From the NCBI RefSeq assembly GCF_900100545.1, contig NZ_FNDP01000002.1, positions 124,001 to 188,000 on the forward strand: a stretch of DNA of 64,000 nt, read 5' to 3'. The position numbers and the translations under genes were made by a program. This document shows positions 26,101-34,551 of the stretch, piece by piece. This DNA is from Pseudobutyrivibrio sp. 49 (lineage in GTDB: Bacteria; Bacillota; Clostridia; Lachnospirales; Lachnospiraceae). The notes under the pieces are model-generated. The model had not been told where the DNA came from, ran no database searches, and saw only the letters and a list, made by a program, of their open reading frames with translations. Each line of letters opens with the position of its first letter. The first letter of the stretch is position 1.

Positions 26101-27639
26101 TTAGAATTTCACAATAATCTTTTCATCTATTATCTTTATTGATCCGTCATCAGGATAATGAGGCATCTGTTGATACTCTTCAGTATCTAAAATCGGATTA
26201 TCAATGTCACTTTCCACCACTGGCTCATATCCACACCAATCGTTCATAAAAAAGTGCCATCTGTAATTATTCAGGTAGTCATAAAGATTTCCATATGGTT
26301 CAATTTTAATATCTCGCAATTCAGGCATGTCTGTCCAAGATTTATCGTCAATCTGATAACGATTGCAAAATACCACAGGCATATCATCATTATATCCATC
26401 AAGACTCTTTATCTGAGTAACCATTGTTGTGAAATAGCTGATTGCCTGCTGCTGCATTAAATCAGCCTTTAAATAACACCTATTGTCGTATCTGCAATAC
26501 ATCAAAATGGTAAAAGAAAGTAATACTAATGCCACGCGCTTAGTTATATTTCCTTTTGTATTTGTAAGCTGTATCTTATCTGCTAAAAATGCCAACATGA
26601 TGAACACAAATACCTGCGAATAAACCATCAAAGAATGTGTTACTGACATATCCGCCATTACAAAAACAAAATTTGAACATAATGGGAATAAAATAATACA
26701 AACACCCATGAAGATTAACTTTTCTATATTGCTCTTTGCTTCATTTAACAATTTTATTAAATATACTACAGAAAGTAATACTACAAGATAATATACTGCA
26801 CGTATTGTACCTGAATACATGTAGTATGGATTTTCTGCTGTTGGAACAAAAAACTCTTTATAGGCTACGACTACTCTATGAAGATATTCTCCTAAGCCCA
26901 GTTTTCCCATAGAGCTTATTCCCTGGTAATCTGCAAGTTGTACATTGTAAACAGTGAGGTATATCTTATTCATCACAAAATATACTGCCATGTAAAGAGC
27001 TGTACTTATAACTAGCTCTATCGCCTTAAAGATATATTCCTTAAAAGTATTATCATTTTCATATACGTACTTGAAGAAGAACATCAAAGTTAATGTAATA
27101 TACATTGGAATGTAAGCCTGATAGATTCCAATAGAAAAACCTGCCAAAATTATTCCCGCTGCTTTTTTTAGATAGGATTCACCTGAGCAGATTAAGCTTA
27201 TGCCCTCTATTCCCATAAAAACAGCAAGCATATAAAAATGTATCGTAAAAACATATCCAAACAAGCTTGTGATAACAGGGAAGCTCACCATAATACCTGC
27301 CGTAAGAAGGCATATAACATCACTCTTAATATCAAGCAGCTTAATTATTACACATGTAGCTAATGCCACAAAAAGAATAGCCAAAAATCCATTAAAGGTA
27401 GGCATGCTATAGTGTCCATCGCCGTAGAAAAAGCGTTCTACCTTTTCCAACACATCTAACATCCATCTACCTAATATAAGTGTATTTCCAACATCAAATA
27501 ATGTTGTATCATCTCTGTAGGAATATTTGTTAAATAGTCCCATGCCCTGTGAAAGCAAGCCTACAATAAAAGATGTAATAAAAACCATCTTATATCTATA
27601 GTCCAAACTCTGAATATATTTTTTCATATTATCAACCAT
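26101..27639 (-). CDS. GtrII-like (Glucos_trans_II) membrane glycosyltransferase (512 aa)
   Basis: Polytopic protein of the GtrII family, which includes O-antigen glucosyltransferases using undecaprenyl-phosphate sugars. Evidence: the N-terminal pattern KYSYRDDTTLFDVGNTLILG then RWMLDVL, a double acidic residue followed by a GRW motif, and a domain at residues ~80-330 of tightly packed spans. The C-terminus is soluble (about residue 400 on, ending IKIIDEKIIVKF). It is paralogous to 38105-39697 and shares the tail motif (Q-P-YP-GSI-I-D-KIIVK). First gene left of the divergent promoter region; ATG follows AAAGGAG. Donor sugar unknown. Confidence 0.8.
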   Translation of the reverse strand: MVDNMKKYIQSLDYRYKMVFITSFIVGLLSQGMGLFNKYSYRDDTTLFDVGNTLILGRWMLDVLEKVERFFYGDGHYSMPTFNGFLAILFVALATCVIIKLLDIKSDVICLLTAGIMVSFPVITSLFGYVFTIHFYMLAVFMGIEGISLICSGESYLKKAAGIILAGFSIGIYQAYIPMYITLTLMFFFKYVYENDNTFKEYIFKAIELVISTALYMAVYFVMNKIYLTVYNVQLADYQGISSMGKLGLGEYLHRVVVAYKEFFVPTAENPYYMYSGTIRAVYYLVVLLSVVYLIKLLNEAKSNIEKLIFMGVCIILFPLCSNFVFVMADMSVTHSLMVYSQVFVFIMLAFLADKIQLTNTKGNITKRVALVLLSFTILMYCRYDNRCYLKADLMQQQAISYFTTMVTQIKSLDGYNDDMPVVFCNRYQIDDKSWTDMPELRDIKIEPYGNLYDYLNNYRWHFFMNDWCGYEPVVESDIDNPILDTEEYQQMPHYPDDGSIKIIDEKIIVKF

Positions 27640-27663
27640 TTCACTATTCTCCTTTTCCCCCTA

Positions 27664-27692
27664 GACATAAACATACAATTTTATTATGTCAA
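27664..27692 (-). promoter_or_regulatory. Putative sigma-A promoter for the leftward operon at 27.6 kb
   Basis: On the minus strand a perfect -35 TTGACA (27687-27692), a 17-base spacer and a -10-like TATGTC (27664-27669, three of six matches) lie 25 bases ahead of the GtrII-like ATG at 27639. The -35 is strong, the -10 weak. It would start transcription of the run from 27.6 kb to the left edge. Confidence 0.5.
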
Positions 27693-27738
27693 TTTATGAT
27701 AAAAAGGGCAACCTTCTTTTCTTTTTTATTTAAAAAAG

Positions 27739-27747
27739 TGTTATTAT
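27739..27747 (+). promoter_or_regulatory. Extended -10 promoter for the plus-strand GT4 gene
   Basis: TG-T-TATTAT (27739-27747) is an extended -10 element. The TATTAT ends 7 bases before the ATG at 27755, so transcription would start at or next to the start codon. The -35 region is only T-rich. No Shine-Dalgarno sequence separates it from the ATG. Confidence 0.45.
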
Positions 27748-27754
27748 ACATACT

Positions 27755-28930
27755 ATGAAAATATTAATGATTAATGTGGTCTGTGGCGTCAAAAGCACAG
27801 GAAGAATTTGCACGGATTTAGCTGTGCAGCTAGAGCAGCAAGGCCATGAGGTAAAAATTGCATATGGTAGGGATACAGTCCCTCCTCAATACGAACGTTT
27901 TGCTGTGCGCATTGGTTCCAATATAGATGTAAAGATGCATGGTCTAAAGGCTCGCCTTTTTGATGGAATGGGCCTTGGGAGCATAACTGCTACCGAAAAG
28001 TTCATTGAATGGGTAAGAGAATATGATCCCGATGTTATTCATCTTCACAATATTCACGGCTACTACATCAATGTTCCTGTTCTTTTTGAATATCTTAGAA
28101 CCTGCGGAAAAAGAATCATTTGGACTATGCACGACTGCTGGGCTTTTACAGGTCACTGCACTTATTTTGATTTTGAAAATTGCAATAGATGGCTAACAGG
28201 ATGTGGAGGTTGCCCTCAAAAGGGTGTGTATCCTGTTCTCTGGGGTGCTGACCGCTCAGCTGAGAATTTCAAATTAAAAAGAAATCTTTTTACAGGACTT
28301 CAGGATTTAACTTTAGTTACACCATCTCTATGGTTAGAAAAACTTGTGAAGGCTTCCTATATGCGGCAATATCCTATTCAGACAATCCATAACGGAGTCG
28401 ACACCTCTATATTTAAACCTACTAAAAGTGATATTCATGAGAAGCTTGGGCTAGTTGGTAAAAAAATCATCTTAGGTGTAGCCGCTGTATGGGATAGAAG
28501 AAAGGGTCTTGATGATTTTATCCAGCTTTCTGAGCTTGTTGACGACAGCTATGCCATTGTACTTGTAGGTCTTAAAGAAAAGCAGATTGAGAAGCTTCCT
28601 GAAAAAATAATCGGAATCAGAAGAACTGATTCCGTAGCTGAATTAGTAGAGCTATACTCTGCTGCATATGTTTTTGTTAATCCTACCTACGAGGATAATT
28701 ATCCTACCACAAATTTGGAAGCTATTGCCTGTGGCACTCCTGTAATCACATATAACACTGGGGGTAGCCCTGAAAGCGCCAACGAATATGGCATTACCCT
28801 AAAAGACAAAAATGCCAACGCTATCTATGATGCACTTTCATTCGTCGATAGTATCCCAAAATCAGACACTAGCTTTTCAAACGAAAAAACTATAGAAGAA
28901 TATTTAGCTTTATATAAAGAAATCCTATGA
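27755..28930 (+). CDS. Glycosyltransferase family 4 (391 aa), possibly leaderless
   Basis: GT-B-fold retaining glycosyltransferase. The N-terminal acceptor domain has KILMINVVCGVKSTGRICTD, HLHNIHGYYINVP and WTMHDCWAFTGHC, with a CNRWLTGCGGCPQKGVYP cysteine-rich loop typical of WcaC/GT4 proteins. The C-terminal donor domain has GVAAVWDRRKGLDDFIQL and the EX7E motif in NPTYEDNYPTTNLEAIACGT. One of two plus-strand genes in a leftward locus. There is no ribosome binding site before the ATG, and a -10 element lies 7 bases upstream, so the message may be leaderless. Ends in a bidirectional hairpin. Confidence 0.9.
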   Translation: MKILMINVVCGVKSTGRICTDLAVQLEQQGHEVKIAYGRDTVPPQYERFAVRIGSNIDVKMHGLKARLFDGMGLGSITATEKFIEWVREYDPDVIHLHNIHGYYINVPVLFEYLRTCGKRIIWTMHDCWAFTGHCTYFDFENCNRWLTGCGGCPQKGVYPVLWGADRSAENFKLKRNLFTGLQDLTLVTPSLWLEKLVKASYMRQYPIQTIHNGVDTSIFKPTKSDIHEKLGLVGKKIILGVAAVWDRRKGLDDFIQLSELVDDSYAIVLVGLKEKQIEKLPEKIIGIRRTDSVAELVELYSAAYVFVNPTYEDNYPTTNLEAIACGTPVITYNTGGSPESANEYGITLKDKNANAIYDALSFVDSIPKSDTSFSNEKTIEEYLALYKEIL

Positions 28931-28951
28931 CCATTCTTTGGCCATAGGATT
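28921..28951. terminator. Bidirectional intrinsic terminator between convergent genes
   Basis: AATCCTATG (28921-28929) pairs perfectly with CATAGGATT (28943-28951), with an inner CCA/TGG extension across one mismatch. ATTTTTATT follows on the plus strand. The stop codon of the GT4 gene lies in the left arm. It separates the plus-strand gene from the convergent 966-aa gene; the minus-strand T-run (TTTCTTTAT) is weaker. Confidence 0.8.
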
Positions 28952-28955
28952 ATTT

Positions 28956-31856
28956 TTATTGCACCTCTCTGCATTTAAGCAATCTTACTGTCTTTATTTC
29001 TGGAACTTGTATTGCTTTATCATTTTCTGTGACTGCTATTGTTATTTCTGAGTGACCATTCATCAGCCAGCCTCTCACAGCTCCTACAGGAAGAAGAAGC
29101 TTTCCTTCATCCATGTTGCAGGTCTGAGAACGTTTTTCACCCATATCACTAATCCATGATACCGTAACCTTGGTGTCAGGGTTATATTCTTTTCTCAGCA
29201 AACCTTTTATTATGCCTGCTGCATTCTGCTCCACAGGCGAATGATTATCATACAATACATAGCTGTAGTCCTGTGTCTGATTATCAAATTCGAGGTAAAT
29301 AAAATCCGCCTCATTGCCATCAAAAGTTTTATCAAAAGCTACTTCTACAGAATCTCCCTTATTTGACAACTCATAGCTAATACCAGGCTCTGTAAAGATT
29401 GGCTCTAATGTCTCAAAAGAGCTTCCAAATGAACCTGCCACTTTTCCAATATCCTCTGCTACGTAATCAAGCGGCAGTGTTACATTATTGTTCTGAGCAA
29501 GTATCTGCTCCCTTGATACGCTTCCATCATTATGTAAGAATAATCTTGCGTTATTATCAAATACATACTCTCCTGATGTTAGCAACCAATGATACAGATA
29601 ATAATTTCTCAATGGATTTACATTAAGACCTACTATAGAATCGTTTGCCTTAATATTTTCTATACTCTCCTCTACTGCGCCGTATCCTTTTATGGTGTTC
29701 AGGATTTCCATTACAGAATCACCTTTGATATCACAGAGATAGAACAAGCCAAAACTGTCTACCAAACCAAAATATGAGTTATCTCTTCCAAGAGTGTCTA
29801 CATAGTTGTTTGTACGTGTGACATATTCGTACTCGCTCTGCTCAATGAAACACTCACCCAGTCTTGGCTTATCATTTGCCACATACACATATCCCTCAGG
29901 GACTGTGTAGCTGGCTTCCATTTTTGAATCATCTGCGATGTGAAGCACACCCTCTGCAGATACCACAGATATAATAAATATCGCAAATGCGAATATCCAA
30001 AGTGTATTTTTATTTTCATCCTTAACGAATCTGCCAATCAGGACTATCAATATCACAAAAGCTGCTGTTACCACACCATAGCTTCTAGCATAAATTTCAT
30101 TGTAATCAAAGCGTACTACTGTATAGCTAAAGGAAACCAGCATCATTAGTCCCATTGAAAGAGCTAAAAAGCCATTCTCAGGATTACTAATCTTTATTCT
30201 CTTATTTTCTATACAAACGTTTCCGCTCTTTAAGAACAGCGCTACAGAAAGCCATACTATAGCAATAACAATCAGATACGAAAGAATGTAATACACAGCC
30301 ACCTTTATTGGCATGTTTGAGATATATGACAAGAAGTTTTCTGGTGCCATCTGTCCAAAGCGCGCCATTCCATCAGCGTAAATGGTCTGTGCGCCCATAG
30401 CCAACATATGCTTTACTGTTCCAAGCAACCATCCTAATCCGCAGATGACTGGAACAAAGCACACTATCCACCATGCCCAGAATTTAACTGTCTTGACATC
30501 CTTCAAAAGCTCTCCTGATTTTGCATAGGTGTATATCTGCCATATTCCAAGTGGAAGGAAGCCAAAACATACTGCTGCACCAAACACAGGATAATAGAGC
30601 CCATGTACAAAGCTTGTTAAAAACCACGCCTTTAGCCATAGATTCTTTTTCTGAATCAGTGCAGGCCATGCCAAAAGCAGAGTGATTGGCACAATAAGTG
30701 CCACTCTATTGTAATCTGTCATCGTAAATACGATAGAAATAAGAAGTACCCATTCTGCCTTCAGCTGTTTTCTTAATAGATAAACAATTGCTGTCAAAAT
30801 AAGCAGATAAAATAGATTCTGTGTAAGATAATAGAAGGACGCTAATCCATGTCCAAATACCTTAAAAATCCATCCTTGTAATAGCGGGTACATTCCAGAT
30901 ACAGGAATATATTCTGAGAAAGGCTTCTGTCCAAGTTCAAATATCTGTGAATATCCAATAATATTTTCAAATGGATGATGAAGATCTGTAGGCACGATAG
31001 AACCTGTGCCGCTAAATCTGTTGAAAGACATAATAGAAGCACATGCTCCAAGTGTAAGCACATTGCCTAATCCATTAGGGCTATACCATTCATTTTTAAT
31101 CTTTAATACTGCCTCTGCCACGAAAGCAATAATAAATATCAAGACTAAAAGCAAAGCTCTTTTTGGTACATTTATCTTATAAAGCTCAGTGCCATACATA
31201 TAGTTTGAGGTGATATAAATCAAAAGAGTAAAAGGAATCAAAAGCTGTCCTATTAGGATTCCTCTCATATAAGCTTTTTCACTTTTTCCAAATAGGAATA
31301 CCACCATAGAGATAATAAATGCCAATAACGCTATCTTCTTCTCTCCTGCTGGTATTGTTCCACCGAAGAACACAAAAGCTCTATATAGGCCGCATATAGC
31401 GTATACAGCTATAAACACAAAAGCCGCGCCTGATACAACCAGATCTCTGTTTTTTATTCTGGCTACGGCAGTTATAATCAACGCTCCCAGCACAATCCAG
31501 CTTATGGTCTTATATAAAACCAGATTAGTAATAAGAGAAACTGCAAGTCCTACTGTAACAAAGCTGCCCCTGTCCCAAGTCACAACATCCTCTTTTTGTT
31601 TTCCATATTTCTCAAATAAGAAGTAGAGTCCATAAACAAAAGCACCAAAAAAAGAGAACAAATAAAACATTGTTCTCTCAGCACTTTTATTACTGCCATC
31701 CATAGCAGTAAACTCCACTACAATATCCGTAAACTTCTGATTATCATTTCCGGTCAGGGCTGAATATACCAAAATAAGTATGGCACCTAAAAACATCATG
31801 CCGGCAAAAAATGATAATCTTTTTTTACTAGTATCCTGTAATAGATTTTGATCCAT
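28956..31856 (-). CDS. Very large GT-C-like membrane protein with C-terminal domain (966 aa), paralogue of 48574-51447
   Basis: About 14-16 hydrophobic spans up to residue ~640, then a ~320-residue soluble C-terminal domain with beta-sandwich-like strands (ITIAVTENDKAIQVPEIKTV). The N-terminal part has GNDNQKFTDIVVEFTAM. A mid loop NRFSGTGSIVPTDLHHPFEN carries acidic and histidine residues and continues SEYIPVSGMYPLLQGWIF. The 957-aa protein at 48574-51447 shares all of these and the tail VRLLK-REV, so they are duplicates. It directly follows a GtrB-like synthase (11 bases), suggesting that lipid-linked donor. ATG follows GAGGAAAT. Confidence 0.65.
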   Translation of the reverse strand: MDQNLLQDTSKKRLSFFAGMMFLGAILILVYSALTGNDNQKFTDIVVEFTAMDGSNKSAERTMFYLFSFFGAFVYGLYFLFEKYGKQKEDVVTWDRGSFVTVGLAVSLITNLVLYKTISWIVLGALIITAVARIKNRDLVVSGAAFVFIAVYAICGLYRAFVFFGGTIPAGEKKIALLAFIISMVVFLFGKSEKAYMRGILIGQLLIPFTLLIYITSNYMYGTELYKINVPKRALLLVLIFIIAFVAEAVLKIKNEWYSPNGLGNVLTLGACASIMSFNRFSGTGSIVPTDLHHPFENIIGYSQIFELGQKPFSEYIPVSGMYPLLQGWIFKVFGHGLASFYYLTQNLFYLLILTAIVYLLRKQLKAEWVLLISIVFTMTDYNRVALIVPITLLLAWPALIQKKNLWLKAWFLTSFVHGLYYPVFGAAVCFGFLPLGIWQIYTYAKSGELLKDVKTVKFWAWWIVCFVPVICGLGWLLGTVKHMLAMGAQTIYADGMARFGQMAPENFLSYISNMPIKVAVYYILSYLIVIAIVWLSVALFLKSGNVCIENKRIKISNPENGFLALSMGLMMLVSFSYTVVRFDYNEIYARSYGVVTAAFVILIVLIGRFVKDENKNTLWIFAFAIFIISVVSAEGVLHIADDSKMEASYTVPEGYVYVANDKPRLGECFIEQSEYEYVTRTNNYVDTLGRDNSYFGLVDSFGLFYLCDIKGDSVMEILNTIKGYGAVEESIENIKANDSIVGLNVNPLRNYYLYHWLLTSGEYVFDNNARLFLHNDGSVSREQILAQNNNVTLPLDYVAEDIGKVAGSFGSSFETLEPIFTEPGISYELSNKGDSVEVAFDKTFDGNEADFIYLEFDNQTQDYSYVLYDNHSPVEQNAAGIIKGLLRKEYNPDTKVTVSWISDMGEKRSQTCNMDEGKLLLPVGAVRGWLMNGHSEITIAVTENDKAIQVPEIKTVRLLKCREVQ

Positions 31857-31867
31857 ATTTTCCTCGT

Positions 31868-32815
31868 TTAATTTTTGTTCTCAACGCTATCGTAGTTGAT
31901 TATATTCTTAATGACATACTGTGGCGAATTATTAATGCTTATAAAAATTCGTCCTACGTACTCACCTATGAGACCTAATACTAATAAGATTAAACCTCCT
32001 AAGATTAGTAATACCGCCATTGTTGAGCTCCATCCAAGATACTCCGTAGGAGCTACTATTTTTCTAATTATTACATATAAAGCATATATAAAACCGATAC
32101 ACGCAATAGCACTACCACCATAAGATGCAATTCTAAGAGGAAGAATTGAAAAGGATGTAAATCCATTCATCCATAATCCAAGAAGCTTCTTGAAATTATA
32201 GCCTGATGCACCTTCAGTTCTTTCTCTATGATTTACCTCTACATTGCAAATATTTCTTGTAGTTCTAAGAACAAGACCGATTACGTATGGATAAGCGCCC
32301 TTATAATTAAGCATTTCATCCACAATATATCTCTTTGCAGCAAAGTAGCTAGAGATATAAAGCTCCTTTGGCTTTCCAAGCATTACTTCAGTCATTACTT
32401 TGTTAACGTGACTGCCCCAGTTTCTAAAACCAGAGTGCTGCTTATGTGCATATTCAGCGTAAGCCACATCATAATCTTCATCGATTACCTTAGCTAAAAG
32501 CTTGTCTACTTCGTTAGCTGGTGTCTGTCCATCATCATCTAGGCAAACAACAACGTCTCCAGAAACAAAATGGAAACCAGCCATTAACGCTGCATGCTGA
32601 CCAAAATTCTTAGCATGATTAATTCCAATAATATTTTTATTATCATTACATAATCTACGAATGACACCCCAAGTATCATCTGGGCTACAGTCGTTCACCA
32701 GAATAATCTCATAATCCTGATGATTCATTTCAGACATCTTTGCCTGAATTTCCTCTATTACTTTATCAAGAGTCTTCTCTGATCTATAACAAGGAATCAC
32801 AAATGAAAATCTCAT
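31868..32815 (-). CDS. GtrB/ArnC-like polyprenyl-phosphate glycosyltransferase (315 aa)
   Basis: GT2 with two C-terminal membrane helices. Motifs: FSFVIPCYRSEKTLDKVIEE, IILVNDCSPDDTW, NFGQHAALMAGFHFVSGDVV and the metal motif CLDDDGQTPANEVDKLL near residue 93. RERTEGASGYNFKKLL precedes the membrane hairpin (about residues 230-290) ending LGLIGEYVGRIFI. This is the layout of GtrB, CsbB and ArnC, which put a sugar on undecaprenyl phosphate. It follows the WecE/GNAT genes by 4 bases, so a 4-amino-4,6-dideoxyhexose may be its substrate (inference). GGAG precedes ATG. Confidence 0.88.
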   Translation of the reverse strand: MRFSFVIPCYRSEKTLDKVIEEIQAKMSEMNHQDYEIILVNDCSPDDTWGVIRRLCNDNKNIIGINHAKNFGQHAALMAGFHFVSGDVVVCLDDDGQTPANEVDKLLAKVIDEDYDVAYAEYAHKQHSGFRNWGSHVNKVMTEVMLGKPKELYISSYFAAKRYIVDEMLNYKGAYPYVIGLVLRTTRNICNVEVNHRERTEGASGYNFKKLLGLWMNGFTSFSILPLRIASYGGSAIACIGFIYALYVIIRKIVAPTEYLGWSSTMAVLLILGGLILLVLGLIGEYVGRIFISINNSPQYVIKNIINYDSVENKN

Positions 32816-32819
32816 ATTT

Positions 32820-33338
32820 TTACTCCGCCTCTACTGACATAAACAACACTTCTGTGTCTACACCATCTATCTGAATTATTGATTTTCCATTGTCCTTTTC
32901 AGGCACAAATCCTGCTTTTTCATATGCATGAATCGCTCTATCATTAGAAGCTAAAACTCTAAGATAAATTTTTTTCATACCTAACTGTTCAAAGCCAAAT
33001 TTATTAATAAGTCTGGCAGACTCTGAACCACGACCACCGTTTAAATAATCTGGCTCACCAATAAGAATTCCGAATTCACAATCCTTTTTCTCATTGTCTA
33101 TCTTCTGCAGATATACTGAACCAATCTTCTTATTATCAGCCCTGTCCCAAATAATAAACTGAGCTACCTGACCGGTCTCAACCTTTGTCTTAATCCAGTT
33201 TCTCTGGTCTTCAACTGTAAGGTCTTTTCGATAAATAAAACGGGATTTTATCAGATCGCTGTTACGCCATCTGATATAATCCTCGCAATCATCATATGTG
33301 ATAGGAGTTAAAAAAATCTTTTCGCCTTCTATTCTCAT
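32820..33338 (-). CDS. GNAT N-acetyltransferase, WecD/PseH-like (172 aa)
   Basis: RimJ/RimL-type GNAT: N-terminal IFLTPITYDDCEDYIRWRNS, DCEFGILIGEPDYLNGGRGS (the acetyl-CoA-binding loop, though the usual Q/RxxGxG/A is degenerate) and LRVLASNDRAIHAYEKAGFV. It starts 3 bases after the WecE-type aminotransferase, so it most likely acetylates the new 4-amino group of the dTDP-sugar (WecD role). The protein also resembles PseH, missing from the pseudaminic block 13 kb away, and could serve there. Function not settled from sequence. Confidence 0.75.
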   Translation of the reverse strand: MRIEGEKIFLTPITYDDCEDYIRWRNSDLIKSRFIYRKDLTVEDQRNWIKTKVETGQVAQFIIWDRADNKKIGSVYLQKIDNEKKDCEFGILIGEPDYLNGGRGSESARLINKFGFEQLGMKKIYLRVLASNDRAIHAYEKAGFVPEKDNGKSIIQIDGVDTEVLFMSVEAE

Positions 33339-33341
33339 TTC

Positions 33342-34475
33342 TTACTTGCCTTCGTAAAACTTTCTAACAGTCTGAATTACCTTATCTCTGTCTTCCTTTG
33401 TAAGGCCATAGTAAAGTGGTAATCTGACTAAGCGCTCGCTCTCCTTTGTTGTATAAACATCCTCGCCATCAAATCTTCCATACTTCTTTCCTGCTGGTGC
33501 TGAGTGAAGTGGGATGTAGTGGAATACCATAAGGATATCGTTCTCCTTAGCAAAGCTAATAAGAGCTGTACGCTCCTCCAAATCCTTACACTTAAGGTAG
33601 AACATGTGAGCATTGTGCTGGCATCCCTCAGGAATAGTAGGAAGCTCAATCTTTCCTGCATCTGCCAAATCCTTAAATGCTGCGTAATACTCGTTCCAAG
33701 AATTCATTCTGTCATCAAAAATCTTGTCTGCTTCCTCAAGCTGACCATAAAGGTATGCAGCATTAAGCTCTGAAGGAAGGTATGAAGAACCTGCCTCTAC
33801 CCATGTATACTTATCAATCTGTCCACGGAAAAACTTAGCACGGTTTGTACCCTTTTCACGAATGATTTCTGCTGGCTCCATCATATCCTGATTCTTGATA
33901 AGGATAGCTCCGCCTTCACCCATAGAGTAATTCTTTGTCTCATGGAAGCTGAAGCAACCGAAATCACCGATAGTACCAAGAGCCTTGCCCTTGTATGTGC
34001 TCATAACGCCCTGCGCAGCATCCTCTACTACCCAAAGGTTATGTCTGCGTGCAATATCCATAATCTTGTCCATCTCACAAGCAACACCTGCATAGTGTAC
34101 AGGAACGATAGCCTTTGTCTTATCTGTAATAGCTGCCTCAATCTTATTCTCATCAATATTCATTGTATCTGGACGAATATCTACAAAGACAACCTTTGCT
34201 CCTCTAAGAACAAATGCATCTGCTGTAGATACGAATGTGAAAGAAGGCATAATAACCTCATCACCTGGCTGAATATCGCAAAGAAGAGCAGCCATCTCTG
34301 TAGCATGTGTACATGATGTTGTAAGAAGAACCTTTGGTGAACCTGTCTTCTCCTCTAACCATGCATTACATTTCTTAGTGTATTCGCCATCACCACAAAT
34401 CTTGTGCTTTGCAATAGCGTCCTTAATATATTTCTCCTCTGTTCCAACTACTGGTGGTACATTAAATGGAATCAT
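33342..34475 (-). CDS. wecE: dTDP-4-amino-4,6-dideoxygalactose transaminase WecE/RffA (377 aa)
   Basis: PLP-dependent DegT-family enzyme that aminates dTDP-4-keto-6-deoxyglucose to dTDP-Fuc4N. Near-complete match to the WecE pattern: MIPFNVPPVVGTEEKYIKDA, LLTTSCTHATEMAALL, EDAAQGVMSTYKGKALGTIG, CFSFHETKNYSMGEGGA with PLP lysine K181, REKGTNRAKFFRGQVD-like and HNAHMFYLK. The ATG at 34502 would add nine residues; I chose ATG at 34473-34475, which starts at the family N-terminus and follows GAGGT. An internal promoter may lie just upstream. The RmlA/RmlB supply of the substrate is not in this window. Confidence 0.9.
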   Translation of the reverse strand: MIPFNVPPVVGTEEKYIKDAIAKHKICGDGEYTKKCNAWLEEKTGSPKVLLTTSCTHATEMAALLCDIQPGDEVIMPSFTFVSTADAFVLRGAKVVFVDIRPDTMNIDENKIEAAITDKTKAIVPVHYAGVACEMDKIMDIARRHNLWVVEDAAQGVMSTYKGKALGTIGDFGCFSFHETKNYSMGEGGAILIKNQDMMEPAEIIREKGTNRAKFFRGQIDKYTWVEAGSSYLPSELNAAYLYGQLEEADKIFDDRMNSWNEYYAAFKDLADAGKIELPTIPEGCQHNAHMFYLKCKDLEERTALISFAKENDILMVFHYIPLHSAPAGKKYGRFDGEDVYTTKESERLVRLPLYYGLTKEDRDKVIQTVRKFYEGK

Positions 34476-34521
34476 AGTCATACCTCGCTTGTTTTCAAAC
34501 ATAGTTTAATTTACATAGTGT

Positions 34522-34551
34522 ATAATATACGCCTTTTGAAATTAAAATCAA
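34522..34551 (-). promoter_or_regulatory. Possible internal promoter before wecE
   Basis: In the 45-base gap after the ATP-grasp gene the minus strand has TTGATT (34546-34551), an 18-base spacer and TATTAT (34522-34527). This is the largest spacing in this part of the operon and suggests a secondary start site for wecE and the genes to its left. Confidence 0.4.

Noticed and set aside
33342-34475. Reading this second DegT-type aminotransferase as a duplicate PseC
   Set aside because: The motifs follow WecE (CFSFHETKNYS, REKGTNR, HNAHMFY) and not PseC (FHPVKTITAGEGG, GPWYYEQ).
34521-34526. TATAAT on the plus strand near wecE
   Set aside because: The sequence is near-palindromic with the minus-strand -10; no -35 at a proper distance and no plus-strand gene follows.
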